Of a DNA stretch of 64,000 nt, positions 36,569 through 48,239 are shown piece after piece. The stretch is taken from assembly GCA_021399435.1 (NCBI GenBank), contig JAJTUP010000014.1, positions 806,001-870,000 on the forward strand, given 5' to 3'. The position numbers were made by a program, and so were the translations under genes. Position 1 is the stretch's first letter; each line of letters opens with the position of its first letter. The notes under the pieces were generated by a model. It was not told the DNA's origin, ran no database searches, and worked only from the letters and a program-made list of their open reading frames with translations. This DNA comes from Diaporthe sp. PMI_573. Its lineage: Eukaryota > Ascomycota > Sordariomycetes > Diaporthales > Diaporthaceae.

Positions 36569-38039
36569 ATCCCTGTGCGATTGCTTGAAGCTGTTGTCGA
36601 TGGGATGGAGATGTGAAGGGAAGTATTCCTGAACTGTTATCGGAAAATCATCAGCCCCAACAAGGTGTGCGGCCCCGCCATTTTTATGTAGGCTGGGGCA
36701 TTTCTAATCGTCGTGAATTGCAAGGGTTGGATGGATTGACTTGGCTTGTGATTTCCCAGTCTGACTTTTTGCGCATAGCCACAAGAGTCCTCTGCAAGTC
36801 CAATTCGCCACAAAGGAGGAGGCTCACTCTGCAGGTCAAGCCATTGGATTCTAGGCCGGCCACGTCATCTCTGTTCCTTTTGTACACTTTGCGCCTCTCA
36901 ACCCGTTTGGGAGGCCGGGTAGGTGGGTTGTGTGCTTATATGCGTTAGCGAGTATGCCTTGTATTACCTTCACTGTCAGACATAGCCCTGGGAATCCATT
37001 CTAGATGCGACGATAATTCGTATGAAGTATGTACGGCTTATCAGATGATGCATCGCCCATATCGAATCGGCTACTATCGATCAAGCACACTTACGTTCTT
37101 GTCTTCCCCAGAGGCATCATGAGGTTATGCAGTGACCTAAGTTGGGAGGGATGTAAAGTAGGGCTTGGCAGAGGGCTCTGTTTGGATGATTATAAGGATG
37201 GAGCAATAGGATCTCAATAAATATGAAGCCCTGAATATTGACTTGGCCGTGTCTATGCCATCGGTGAGGAGTCATCATGCCCTGTTGCATTTGTACAAGA
37301 CGAGAGCGGGTTGTGAGAGGATCGTCGACGACCCATTGAGTTTTTGCGAGCTTCAGAGTGAATCAGGTCCGTCTGTTGTCACAGGAACCTGAGAGATCAA
37401 TCTCACTATATCATTCAACGCAGTTGACTGGTATGCTCACCATGCCCAGCTGCCGCCGTCTCGACCAAGATTAGTATACCGCACTACCATGCAAAGAACC
37501 GAGTCAGTATTAATTTTGCTGCTCAAGCACATGTGCACTTAGGTAGGTTCTGTGACAGACACATGTTCGTTTCAGTATACACTGCCAAGGCGCTCCATGG
37601 TACAAACTCCAGTACGAAATGTGCTCTTAGAATTTCTTTGCCCCCGGCGTACTCTTCTGGCGTCAAGAGCGCTGAAAGGGAGGTACTATTGTCTTGAACG
37701 GTCTTCTGACTACAATAGAGTTCAACTCTTTAGTACTGCATCTCGGCTCTTCAACTCTATACTCTTGACCACCGGAGCTCTCAGGGCCTCCTTCCTCCTG
37801 GCTAGACCAACACCACATTTCTCTCAAAATTCAAGTCGCCAGGACCCCTCGCTCTATTGATACTCCGGCTTCGGCCACACTGTGTTTTTTTTATCAACTG
37901 TTTATTGGTCTGTCTGCTGTCTGCTCAGCCTTCCGACTGCTCTTCCCTAAGCTTTTGTACAAGGTCAATAATGGCTTTGTATGTCTGCTTATAGTCCTCC
38001 TTTAACGGTACCTCAAACTTTCCCTATGGCCTTGTGCCC
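36569..38039. other. intergenic, no gene seen
   Basis: Promoter side of the NACHT gene, then sequence without coding pattern. This is where the gene-rich part of the window ends. Confidence 0.5.
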
Positions 38040-38690
38040 TTTAATATCCCTTCTACCTATTAAAATATGTCGGATTAATTGTTAATAACAAACCAATATA
38101 TCTAGACTAGGATAAGATAGGTTTAAGGTTTAAGCCTTGCTCTTTAAGCTTTAGATAGGCTATCTTTGCGGGTTTAGCTATAAATAAATTCTTTTTTGCT
38201 TTCTGCTAGCTTAGTAGTAGCTTTATAGAAATCTATTAGATATTAGTTAAATCTCTTAATTATTTTAACTTTTATTAAAGTTAGCTATATGCTTAGATAT
38301 AGGCTATAATATTACTTTATAGGCTTACTTAGCTAGGATTTTCTTAAGATTTTATATAATCCTGTAGTTTCTTTAGAGAATCTTATAGAAGTATATATTA
38401 ATATAGATGTTAAGAGACAAAGGTATTAACTAAAACTATAGCTGTGAGATTTATTTTATATAGAAACTGCGTTAAGACAATTTAGTCTTTGCCGTATAAC
38501 TAATTGCTCTACTATTAGTTTTAGACTACTTGTATTAATGGTTCTAGTCTATGGCGCCGCTAGAAGCGGTTCTTACTAGCCTTGTCTATACAACTATTAT
38601 AAGGCTGTCTATATTTTCTAGGCTACGTGCTATAATTGTATTCTAAATCTACTGTTATTGGCATTGTTTTTTTTTAAAAAAAAAAAATCG
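38040..38690. repeat. TA-rich, RIP-like block ending in a T9A12 tract
   Basis: Composition switches sharply to AT-rich with very many TpA steps and no open frame. That is the footprint left when a duplicated element is heavily hit by repeat-induced point mutation. A T9A12 tract sits at 38,667-38,687. The original element cannot be recognised. Confidence 0.55.
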
Positions 38691-39504
38691 CTGAGGTGTT
38701 TAAGCGTTTACCACTGTATAAAGGGACCGCCTACATACTGCTTAAGAAGCATACGTACACGGATTAAAAACGAAACCACCTATTGATACTCCTGCGCGAA
38801 ATGGGACACGCAATAGAGCCATCTTCAATGAGACAAGGGCATTCGAAGTGATCAATACTGAAAGCCTTCGACCACACGCCTCTCCTCGTTCTTTGGCAGG
38901 TGCATTAAAGCCATCAGTTGCACTTCTGTCTACGCCTATCATTGCGAATAAAGCCTCTACAACGGCCTTCACTTTGTATTCGGCTTTGTAATTTTCAGGA
39001 GGGCAAGGTGACGGATTTTGGTTGGCGAGTTCCTTTTCGAATATCAGATTGTCGACTGAGAGTATTGTGGCATGCAAGAATTAGCATGTACACATCCTCT
39101 CATGCGAGGATAATCGGGGGCCTACTGCATTTTCCCAAAAGGTATGTGGGAGCGGCCTCGCTGTAGAAATTAGCCCGTGTCAATTCCCGAATATAGATAC
39201 TATTAACATGTGATAGAAGTAAACAGTCCAATCTCAACATCTGGGGCACATTTGATCAAGTTGTTATAGCGCAGAGCGCATGGCAGAACCTTGAAGACTG
39301 CTCCTACATTCTCAGGAAATTGATCATCTGCAAAGATCATTGAATTGTTGTCTAGATCGGTTCTGACGACATCCGGTCCAAAAATTCCTCGAGTCCAAAA
39401 TTTCCTTGAGTCCAAATTTCCTTACGTTCGTACTTGCTAGCGCACCTTCAACATCACTCTCTCCGGCACCCAGTAAACCAACATGGATTCAGAAATATTT
39501 AAGC
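38691..39504. other. intergenic, no supported gene
   Basis: A minus-strand frame (38,742-39,077) and an overlapping plus-strand frame exist. Neither has recognisable motifs. Confidence 0.4.
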
Positions 39505-39853
39505 TCACCAGGTCGCCACGGTGGCTTTTGGATTCTCCTTTACGACCCTTGCCACATACGATATTCTGACCTTCTCAAAGGGCAGCCATCCCTCTTTACC
39601 CTGTATGGTAGCTGTCAGTTTCAATCCTTGAACGAAAGTCTGTCTGCCTTGAACAAACGTTGTCGTCCGTCCCCCATTGCTGACGAACTTCCACCTCGTA
39701 GCGCTCGGGAGACTCTGCCGTCCCCGTCGTCCCAACATTCTTGCCGTCTAACTTTCAATTAGTGGCGAATTTCGACCTGACCTCGTGTGTCTAAGTATGA
39801 ATAATCATACCGGGGAGCTCAACTATGCAAGGCGTGCCGGGTTTTAATGCCAT
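39505..39853 (-). CDS. possible small hypothetical protein, two or three exons
   Basis: Exon 1 (39853-39811) encodes MALKPGTPCIVELP. An intron of about 64 nt has a GTATGA donor, a CACTAAT branch-like site and a TTAG acceptor. Exon 2 from 39746 continues in frame as DGKNVGTTGTAESPERYEVE and stays open to TAA at 39596-39598. A GTAAAG donor overlaps that stop, and an in-frame continuation ending VVKENPKATVATW (TGA at 39505-39507) could be a third exon, but the intron would be only about 34 nt. The good first intron and protein-like composition support a gene. I do not recognise the family, and chance is not excluded. Confidence 0.4.
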
Positions 39854-40535
39854 GATGACTTTCAGAGAGATTGAGAGGTTTAGATGGTGTGTTATATTCC
39901 TATAAGTGTTCCTGTGAAATTTTTCTTCCTGGTTTGGGCTGGTCTTGGGCAGTCTGTCTCGTTGCTCTCCAGCCTGGACGAGGGACCACACTTATATAAC
40001 ACGTCTCGTAAATAGCGAATCTATGGTCTAGTAATTTTCAAAGCCTACCAAGTTCTTTCCATAAACCGGTCATGGGAAATCGTCATGGGGGTGCGCGCAG
40101 AGATGTTGGTCTCGATGGGATGTTGCCGTCAAAGAAGCACCCCAGTTTGCTTGCTCCACCTAGCTGCCCTGCTTTGTCACGCACCTGTAGACTTTAGACT
40201 CACTATCCCTGCCTCTATCAACCATCATCCAGGAAGTGCTGCTGAGCAAAAGCAGCGGATGGAAGTTTCACGCCAATATGGATTTCTTGCTCATGAGAAC
40301 TCTTAATCGCCTCTGAATGTCCGACTTGATGTGTTGCAGGTCCAGTATCATTCTTTAACGTACTCGACGAGATATGGCAGGTGCCTAGGGATCATGTCAA
40401 TCTGTAAATCTTCAGGCAGGTGGCGTGACAGGGGACAGGTTCCGCATGAAGAATATGGAACAAAGCTATCTGCACATAGCTGATGAAGTAACGGTTTCCT
40501 AGATCTCTAGGGGTGCCAGTGGTGGTCAGGGCCCT
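39854..40535. other. intergenic, no gene seen
   Basis: No coding pattern found apart from scattered short frames. Confidence 0.45.
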
Positions 40536-40781
40536 TTGATTTCGCCAAATTCAATGTCCAGACTCAAGTATATGCTCGACGGTACCAGCATATTGACATG
40601 CTCGGATGGACACCAACAAGCAATGGCTTCTAACGGGGAGGACAATGTGGACCGACTCTATAAGATTGCCAGGAAGTATGACCCAAACTTGGTGTTCCAA
40701 AGACTAGTCTACGATGGCCAGAAGCTTCCCATGTACCGTTACTCCTTACTATCTTTGTCGAATTTGGAGAAGGTAGTATGA
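40536..40781 (+). pseudogene. C-terminal fragment of an FAD-linked (BBE-type) oxidoreductase
   Basis: The 81-residue frame ends with GEDNVDRLYKIARKYDP and VFQRLVYDGQKLP. This is the usual last block of fungal berberine-bridge-like FAD oxidoreductases (N-x-x-RL-x-x-IA-x-KYDP-x-x-VFQ). The FAD-binding N-terminal 400 residues are absent upstream, where frames are broken. It is a relic. Such enzymes are frequent in secondary-metabolite clusters, and two other decayed metabolic genes lie within 4 kb. Confidence 0.6.
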
Positions 40782-40950
40782 GATCTTCCAATCGATTACA
40801 CCACGTGGTATGATCTGCCATTAAATACTCAGAACATGAATGACTACGGCAAGGAACTTTTCGATCGTTCAAGATACAATCAGTCTGTCAGATCTCAATT
40901 CTGGCACAAATCCATTGACGCAATTCTTGACAGACAGCGACGGCTCGAAG

Positions 40951-42122
40951 TTACTCCTTGGACAAAGGCTGAGGTTCAGGAACATGGTCAAGAGTGCCAC
41001 CCATGCCAAGGACCCAGACGGCGCCTGGGTTGTCGGGGAGCTTCTCGCCATACAGGAAATTGCTGGGGAATCCAAGACCAAAGGGAACTGCATCCTCAAT
41101 TTCCTTGATATCGTCGTCCGAAAGCCTGATGTTCAGAGCTTCGATGCTGCCCTTGAGGTGCTCGACATTACGGCCTCCCACGATAGTGAAGACGTACGGC
41201 GCCTTGGCGGAGACATATGCCTGGGCAATGCTCGTGATGATGGAGCCCTTGCGCTTGGCGACCGACTCGAGCGCTTTGCTGACTTTGATCTGGGCCTCTC
41301 TGGGCTCCATAACCTGGGAGCGGCCCTCATTCTGCTCTTTCTGCTTCTTGCGCTGCTCTTCCGTCTTGAACATGCCGCCACCCAGCGCGCCCCACGGCGC
41401 CAGGCCCATGCCCTCAGAGCGACACATCGGGATAATTTCACGTTCGGAGTCGCGGGTGGCAGCGGGCCACCGGCCTTGGTAGACGCAGAATTGGCGCAGG
41501 CCGTTGCAGCGGGCGTACTCGTTGGCTTTGGCCACGACCCAGGCGGGGGTGTCCGAGATGCCGAGGGCATCTTGCCGGCGGCGACGAGGTGGTTGAGAGA
41601 TTGTATCAGCTCTGGAATGGAGGCGGAGAAATCCCATCAGTGCACGTAAAGCAGGTCGATGTAGTCAGTCTGCAGCTTCTTGACGCTGGCCTCTACTGAG
41701 GTGTGCAGGCTCTTTGAGCAGTTGCCGTTGAAGTTGACAATGATCTCCCTGTCACCCTTGCCGGCGGGGAAGTTGGTCGTACTTTGTGGCGATAACCATC
41801 TGGTATGGGACACCGCGCTTCTTCATCCACTCTCCGATCCACTTCTCCGACTCCTCGAGTTGGTAGTTGTTGGACGTGTCGATAAAGTTGCCGCCTTGCT
41901 CGTAATAGAAATCCAAGGTGTCCTCGGTGGTTTTCTGATCGCAGGCGCCCACTGTGACGTGTAAGATGGTATTACCAGCAAGACTTGGAATTTCAACCCA
42001 CTGTAGTGTGACCAGGCATTCCCAAAATTCATGCCACCTAGACATAAGGGGCTCATGCGGACCGAAGCCGTTGGTGACAGCAAGTGGTAACGAGCCAAAG
42101 GGCCCTTTGCGGGCGGAGCCAT
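40951..42122 (-). pseudogene. aldo-keto reductase (aryl-alcohol dehydrogenase type), disrupted
   Basis: The start is MAPPAKGPLARYHLLSPTAS at 42122, and the true C-terminus (HVPEPQPLSKE) is at 40951. An intron removes the sequence between NAWSHY and GACDQKTTED. Sequence blocks of the AAD/norB-like family are almost complete (FIDTSNNYQLEESEKWIGEW; GISDTPAWVVAKANEYARC; YQGRW; GMGLAPWGALGGGMF). There are at least three lesions: a one-base loss after VIATKY near 41,780; a nonsense TGA at 41,637-41,639 where family members have W in YVHWWDF; and a small deletion with frameshift near 41,562-41,571. High similarity between lesions suggests recent loss. The nonsense change (G to A on the coding strand) could be RIP. 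Confidence 0.85.
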
Positions 42123-43831
42123 GGGCAGGACTGATATGACTCTGATTTTAGCCGGGTCCTGCGTTGATATTTCTCGGGCGCTGGGCCAATGTACGATATT
42201 TGCTGACGTGAATGTTACGGTTACGATAAGACAAGACGTGTTGTGGATGGTCGAATGCGTAAGCCCCCGGAATCCTGTGGGGCGATGTATTCTAGGAGCG
42301 TACATAAAGGGCATGGATAAGGAAATTGCCAAGAACGAACTTGAGCGCCTCCAACGCCTAACTCCGAACGATATTGTATAAAACAAAGTGGCTTTACAAG
42401 GCATTGTGCTGTTCTCCGTAAAGGTCCGACGTTATGTCCTAGACTAGGTATGCAGGAATGCAGGGAGGGCGGGGCAGTGGTGTTGGACCGTAGTTCTGGG
42501 TCAGGGCTTTGTTTGATTCGCCTTCTGCGATCATGAAACTGAACAATGTGCTGAAATATGACGTATAAACTCCTTGATCCTTCCAATAGAGGTCCCAGAG
42601 TGTGGAATGGCTGCTAACCAAGATATGCAGGATGTGTCACACCTTTTGATTCTTCAAATAGCACCTCCAGGAAATGGCCAATATGAGCTTTTGAAACCAG
42701 TGAGCGGAACATATGGCGCTTGATCCTGACAAGCAGCTCGATAAGAATATAGCCAGCATGACCAGGTATCAATTTATCTGAGAAAGAATTAGAGCTAGAT
42801 TTGAAAAAGCGGGTTGTATATCTTGTAAGTGCTACTTCCAGAATACTCTCTCCGAACTTTTTCTTGGACTCCCACTTTTCCAGTTTTAAAGTACTTGGAT
42901 CTGATATTAAAAGAGGAAGCAGCGACTGTAAGATTATAACACTTCTCCACTCCTATTAAGGGTAATTAAATCGCTTGGCCCTGATAACCTTGGAAGCCGC
43001 TCAGGCCTCGTGAGCCATATATGTTCTACTCACTGGTTTGAGCAGCTTATATAGGTTTGAATATCGCTTAAAGTGGGAATATGCGTTTCAGGACTTGTCA
43101 AGGGGACTCTATGCGTACAGTGAAGAAAGACTGTTCGTCCACCAACATGATTGATTACAGCAGGCATGCTAGTTGCATACCACATATGAACGCTACTATG
43201 GCCTGTTGACGATAAGCAAAGAATATCTGCGGCCCGCGACGGCACAAGGGTTGCAATACACATGTCGTCATCGCTGGCAAGACACCCGGGCCAGCCATTA
43301 TGAATGCAAGGGCCGGATGTCTGATGAATCCTCACCAATGTTCAGCCAGATGGCCTGAAAGCTTGCTAGTGCGATTAATCTGGGGCTGATCTCCGCCTCC
43401 AACATGCGCCAGTCTCAGTCGTCCTGTTGCTCTTGGTCCCACTTCAAGTGCCTAAGGGCTAGGGCCAAGTACTTTATCCGAACTCAGAGGTGACTGAGTA
43501 AGGAGGCCATTGTCACGGGAGGAGAGGCCCAAGTGTAATCCTATGCACACAGCAAAATGGCTCTGAGGCCAATTAAAGATACCATCCTAGTTTCTAGTTC
43601 CACGTGCAGTCGATTCAAGAAGAAGCCAGAACCACTCGATCGAAGTTACAGCCACACTTCAGTCACTGGAAGAAATGAAAAAGTCCCGAGCAGAGACCTG
43701 TAGGAGGAGGTCCCGCTCGTGGTAGACAAATTCATCCAGATACTTAGTGCGTTGCAGAATTATTTGGCAGGTCCCATTGCACTCGTTTGAATTCTACGTT
43801 TACTGACTGTTCTGAAATTCACCTATCACAG
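42123..43831. other. intergenic, no gene seen
   Basis: Upstream of the dead aldo-keto reductase. No coding pattern. The 5' exons expected for the methyltransferase relic to the right, including its SAM-binding motif, are not found here. Confidence 0.45.
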
Positions 43832-44331
43832 AACCCGGTGGCTTTCTGCAATGGGTAGAGCCTGACAGCCAGACCGTCCACGGAGAACTGACGAAACCGG
43901 AGAACAAGAAAACAAGCATCGAACAGCCCATGACCCTCTTGAAGTCCAAAGATCCATGGTTGAACCCCAAGTGGGTGCCGGATCTTCCCAAGATATTCTC
44001 GGATTGTGGTATATGAGGCGTCGATGCTAACGCGCACACCACCCCGCCACATTGGGCGTACTCGATGCATGAGTGCGGCTTATACATGCACGAATTGCTA
44101 GCAATAAAGACCCAGAATGAGCAGATGGCGGCCGATTTGAAAAGACTGATACCTCTGGCGGTGGAAGAAACCCGGGAGGGGGCTTTTTTGGCCACAACCA
44201 AGTACGCTGTTACTGGAAGGAAACCTCGAAAGCAATCTAGGTCAAAACGACCTGGGTTTCCTCGTAGGTGGAGTGTATCTTCAGCCAGGGAACTTATAAA
44301 AATCTCCCGCTTCAAAACATTCAGGGTCTAA
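43832..44331 (+). pseudogene. SAM-dependent methyltransferase, C-terminal exon relic
   Basis: After an intron-like acceptor (CACAG at 43,827-43,831) one frame reads PGGFLQWVEPDS, then TKPENKKTSIEQ, LNPKWVPDLPKIFSDCG, HWAYSMHECGLYMHELLA and LIPLAVEETREGAF. This order is the C-terminal half of fungal class I methyltransferases of the secondary-metabolism type. An in-frame TGA lies at 44,014-44,016. The glycine-rich SAM motif and everything before it are missing. It is a truncated, mutated relic. Confidence 0.75.
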
Positions 44332-44539
44332 AAAGTGACACGCATCCTCTTTGTGACAGTCCTCCCGTGCCAGTCGTACCGTCTCCTCCGCCATCGACCT
44401 GGTCATCTCCATCCTAGAAGACATTTGGTCGAAATACATTTCCCGCCCCTGCCAGAATCTTCAAGGATGTAGTAGACCACCCATAAAGACCTCTGATGTG
44501 TCACGTATCTTAGTCCTGTAATCAAGGTGCTAGCGCCTA
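44332..44539. other. intergenic
   Basis: Short spacer between the methyltransferase relic and the first copy of the 0.4-kb dispersed repeat. Confidence 0.4.
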
Positions 44540-44805
44540 CACCATCTGGCCCAACTATTTAGACCATGATCATACGATCCCTTCAATACATCCCTTCGAG
44601 GTAGAACGTAGCACCGAATCGATGTCCGTTGGCGTATTGAAGTCAATTTTCTATTTTCTCTGGATCTTGTCCGATGGCAATATGCTCCTCCGATACTCCA
44701 AGAGGACGCGATGAACCATTTTACCCCCCCCCCCCCCAAAGGTCATTTGCATTCAGAGAGCGAGGAGGCCTTGAGAGAAATCGTGTCCGTCAGCAGCCAC
44801 AAGAG
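44540..44805 (-). repeat. dispersed 0.4-kb repeat, copy A
   Basis: On the minus strand it shares, in the same order, blocks also found at 47,060-47,470 and 48,890-49,270: TTGTGGCNGCTGACGGNNACGAT, CTCTGAATGC, CGCGTCCTCNTGGAG, ATCCAGAGA and TGTTGAAGGGATC-like strings. It contains a C14 run (44,724-44,737 on plus). Its function and element class are unknown. Confidence 0.6.
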
Positions 44806-44957
44806 TCATAAATATCAGTATATCTCATTGCATCGCCAGTGCCACGTACAATGAGTTTCTAAATTTGAAATTATTATCTACATACCTTGTACAGGCCATA
44901 TGCATAATTTTGTGAAATTAGAAACAGCTTAGAGCGAACGAATTAATTTTGTCTGTT

Positions 44958-45284
44958 TCAGTTTTGAAACAACTTCTTCAAACCCTGAAAAAAATCAACA
45001 ATTCTTTCAAACACGTAGAGGCACGTAAGGTAAATAAGAGTATAGTATTTACCACAGACTTCGATAATTGGGACTCGGAGATGATATGAACAAAGCTTAG
45101 TCTTACTGCTGAGAGGGAACGATTCTTCCACCAGACCCTTCATTTCGACCTGTGCAGGAATCATTATGTTGGGGAGGTTGTTGGGGAGGTCATATTCCCT
45201 GACACACCAGAACGGCCAATTCACGATGCAAAGTGTCTTGCCTAGGACTGTATAATCGGTCTGCAAGAGTGGTTTCATGGTCAC
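44958..45284 (-). CDS. doubtful small hypothetical protein
   Basis: A 108-residue frame begins MTMKPLLQTDYTVLGKTL and includes WPFWCVREYDLPNNLPNIMI. The first 60 residues look protein-like; the rest is hydrophobic and could be read-through into an intron. No family is recognised, and it lies in a degraded region. It may be a fragment. Confidence 0.2.
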   Translation of the reverse strand: MTMKPLLQTDYTVLGKTLCIVNWPFWCVREYDLPNNLPNIMIPAQVEMKGLVEESFPLSSKTKLCSYHLRVPIIEVCGKYYTLIYLTCLYVFERIVDFFQGLKKLFQN

Positions 45285-45544
45285 CGCGGTCTAAAATTAG
45301 TTACTTGTCAAGCACTGCTTTGCGGGTGTTCATGAAATCGCAACAGACCATTGGTATCGTATTCAGGTATCTAGGCATGCTCTTCATATCCTTGCCGAGA
45401 CCATTCCGCTGTGATGCAGCGGGGCCCTACTGAAATTGTTCCAACGCTCATTATGGGTGCACATGGAACTTTATTTGCACCATTCGGCGCGATAGAGTCG
45501 AGAATTTTGATTTAATACATTGCTGGCACCCATTGGTGCCAGTT

Positions 45545-46458
45545 CGCCTGAACCCCCCACACCCAATCGCAAGCCCGGATCACTCGTCAACATCGTCGTC
45601 GGGGTTGAGCTTAGGGGCATCCCTTGTCATTGCTACAGGCCGAGCTCCTTGTCAAGTTTTTCACTCCGTCTGAGCTTTTCCAGCGCGACTCGAGTCTGCT
45701 ATTCGGGTTTGTATGGCGCAGTAGGAGGGGGCAGAACGCTGCCATCATTGTCGCCGTCGCCACTGTCGTCGTCGCCCTCCATGTCGCCCTCCATTTCAGC
45801 GGACGTCAGCTATGCTGCCGACTTAGGCCCGATCTTGCGACGTCTTGGGCGGTCTGATGGCGTTCCATCAGGCTCTTCCTCACCATCGGAACCACGCTTC
45901 CGCTTGTCCTTTTTTGGCGCAGCGGCCATGATCACCAGATACAGTCCACTTGTTGCGCTTCTACTGAGTACCAAACTCGAACTCGGGTTATTTAGCCTCT
46001 ACCTGCTTCTGGTATTCCGGGTCCTCGGCGACTTCTTGGAACATGACTCTGAGCCTCTCCCAAGTCAGCTCAATGGAGATGCCATCAGCACCGTCGACCA
46101 CCGCCCACATTTTAGCGAGCACCAATTTATACTTGTTCACCTTCTCTAACACCTCCTAGCAGTCATCAGGGGTCTCCGAGGTCCGAAGAAACAGCCGGGC
46201 GAGGAGGTAATAACATTCGGCTGCCTTCCGCGTAGATACAGACGTGATATCCTGGATCTCCTTCACATACCTCTCCTCCTAAGCCACCCGGTAGAATGGC
46301 TGGGCCCAGATGGCACAGTGCATCTCGTGTACTACTAACTTGCAGGCAATCCTAGATTATTCGAACCAGTCCGGGCATTGCAGTATTGTCATGAGCGACT
46401 AGACCTCTTCCTGATTGGGATTGCCACATGCAGTATCGCAGCAACACAGCCACGTAAA
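45545..46458 (-). pseudogene. SNF2-like helicase C-terminal relic, H1
   Basis: From 46,458 one minus-strand frame reads FTWLCCCDTACGNPNQEEV and goes on for about 155 residues, interrupted by six or seven TAG/TAA codons. Typical positions are expected Q or W (after EEV, after WFE, after YRVA, after PDDC). The block AIWAQPFYRVA...EIQD...Y-LLAR aligns with AVWSQPFNRIA...EIQD...FYHLK in relic H2 at 56.8 kb, which links it to the helicase. From about 45,929 another frame (MAAAPKKDKRKRGSDGEEEP) gives a basic and acidic tail, also with TAG stops. The stops fit C-to-T change at CpA, as RIP makes. Confidence 0.65.
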
Positions 46459-46539
46459 CAAAACGTTCAAACGTATATTGTGGAGCTCCAGTGGCTTCCG
46501 TACCTTCTCACCGGTCACCCATAGGACGATATACTACAA

Positions 46540-46660
46540 GAGGTTATCCCACAGGAGATTATCCCACAAGAGACTATCCCACAGGTTATCCCATAGTAGG
46601 GTATTGCACAGGAGGTCATCCTACAGATGGTTGTCGCCCAGGTGTTTCACAAAATACCTA
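46540..46660 (+). repeat. 15-bp minisatellite array M1
   Basis: About seven units with period 15 and form close to TCCCACAGGAGGTTA (for example TCCCACAGGAGATTA, TCCCACAAGAGACTA, TTGCACAGGAGGTCA, TCCTACAGATGGTTG). One unit is 3 bases short. It lies just outside the 5' edge of helicase relic H1. Confidence 0.8.
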
Positions 46661-47059
46661 CCTAGGTAGATATTCTGGCCGCGTAGCGGACACCCGAGCG
46701 AACCTCGTATTCCATGTAGTTGTGCGCCGAGTCGTTGACCATGAGGATAATGAACTTCCCTGGTTGTGTCTGCCCCGTGCGAACCACGCGTCTGATGTAC
46801 TGGCCGGTATTGCCATAGCTCCAAGGCATCTGCACCACACTCGAGAATCAGGTTCCGGCCGGTAAGAACCCAAAAGATCATTCTCGGGGGTCGTAATTGG
46901 GCTGCTCACCGTAGTCGAGATACCCCAAAATACTCGAGTCAGAAAAATGGAAGCCTAGTGGTATTGCCATGGTTGCGCATCACTCGAAAAGGACTGGTAT
47001 TGGACTAATGTGTGACAGTACGGCACTTATGTACTGCTAGGCATAGCCAATCCGACGAT

Positions 47060-47470
47060 TGGGCATTCTGGTCTTTTTAGCCGGCTCACTTGAGTTGCTA
47101 GCGGGTGTCAAGCTTCGTGTCATCCCGTATCTTGAATGCACCGCGCCAAGGTCCACTGCATCTGGCTACATTATTTAAGTCTTGACCCTAAGATTTGATC
47201 CCTTCAACATGCCCCCTTCAGAGAGATGGTAGCGCCGACCTCAGCTCATGTGATATATGAGATCAGCTGCTTTGTCTCTGGATATACCGTGACAAGATGC
47301 TCCTCCATGAGGACGCCATGCGTTCGGCCACTTCCTCCAAAGGATGAGATGGTGCATAGGTATGGCCAACGTGACATTACCTTGATTCGCATTCACAGTT
47401 CTGAAACATGGGGGCAGGGAGTCCTTGGAAGCGATCGTTGCCGTCAGCCGCCACAATAGCCATATTAATA
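47060..47470 (-). repeat. dispersed 0.4-kb repeat, copy B
   Basis: On the minus strand it begins GGCTATTGTGGCGGCTGACG, goes through CCAAGGACTCC, CATGTTTCAGAACTGTGAAT and TTGGAGGAAGTGG, and reaches GGGGGCATGTTGAAGGGATC. Copies A (same strand) and C (opposite strand) share this order. A conceptual peptide conserved with copy C (PCFR-x-LNA...MH-x-L-x-LW...GG-x-SC-x-GI) hints that the element once encoded protein. Confidence 0.7.
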
Positions 47471-47635
47471 TTCGGGTAACCTCCTGTAGGACAACACTCT
47501 TTGGGATACCTTCCTGGTTTTCTAGAGATTATGTATGGGAGATTACCATCAGACGTCATTTTACAGAAGGTTATCCCATGTGAGGTTGTTTCAAGGGAGC
47601 TTATTCCGGAGATCATTCAACCTACTTCTGCAAAC
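47470..47635. repeat. 15-bp minisatellite traces M2, in both orientations
   Basis: Degenerate units of the same 15-bp motif: one or two on the minus strand near 47,475-47,500 (TCCTACAGGAGGTTA) and several on the plus strand at 47,566-47,625 (AGGTTATCCCATGTG, AGGTTG, GCTTATTCC), again spaced by 15. Confidence 0.55.
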
Positions 47636-48239
47636 TAGTATTATGTCAGAAGCCGTCATTTGGCACTACACACACCACAAGGTTTAGCCCCACTTCTGAG
47701 AGTATAGATTATATCTAGAGGGGAAGAATGTGGTGAAGAATTTGGTAGAATAGCCAAAGGAGATTCTCAACATGACAGCAGTTCTTTTTTCCCCAGCTCT
47801 TGTGAGGATCCCTATGCGTTATTAAAGAATTTGCCTGCGTTATCAACGGCAGCTCTATAATATAGATTCTCAATAGGTAGACTGATACGTGGTACAGGTA
47901 GAGAGAACGATTTATCGAGTAAGACCTATCTACTATTTACTTGGGCCGATAAAAGGAATAACTCAGTCAAGTACCATCTAGCAGAAGCAGACGATAACTT
48001 CAAGCTTACAACAGTCTCATCCTAAAACTTCAATAACCTACTTATATATATCTATAGTAACTTAAGACTCAAGTGCAAAAGGCCAAAGGCTAGTTGCAAC
48101 GTAATGTACAACACATTAGGTTGTCCTGGCTAGTGCTCGAGACCAGCGCCGAGGGGCTAGCACGGCGACCTGCACTAGGCTAAGAGGTAGCAACAGAAAC
48201 TTTAGATTTGTGACAATTTCTTTTTTTTTACGTCTTACA
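47636..48239. other. no gene seen
   Basis: Unique-looking, moderately AT-rich sequence. It might hold remains of a retrotransposon long terminal repeat, but no ends can be shown. Confidence 0.35.

Noticed and set aside
40840..41649. 269-residue plus-strand frame
   Set aside because: Antisense to the aldo-keto reductase pseudogene.
43800..44315. 171-residue minus-strand frame
   Set aside because: The opposite strand clearly encodes the methyltransferase relic; this is its shadow.
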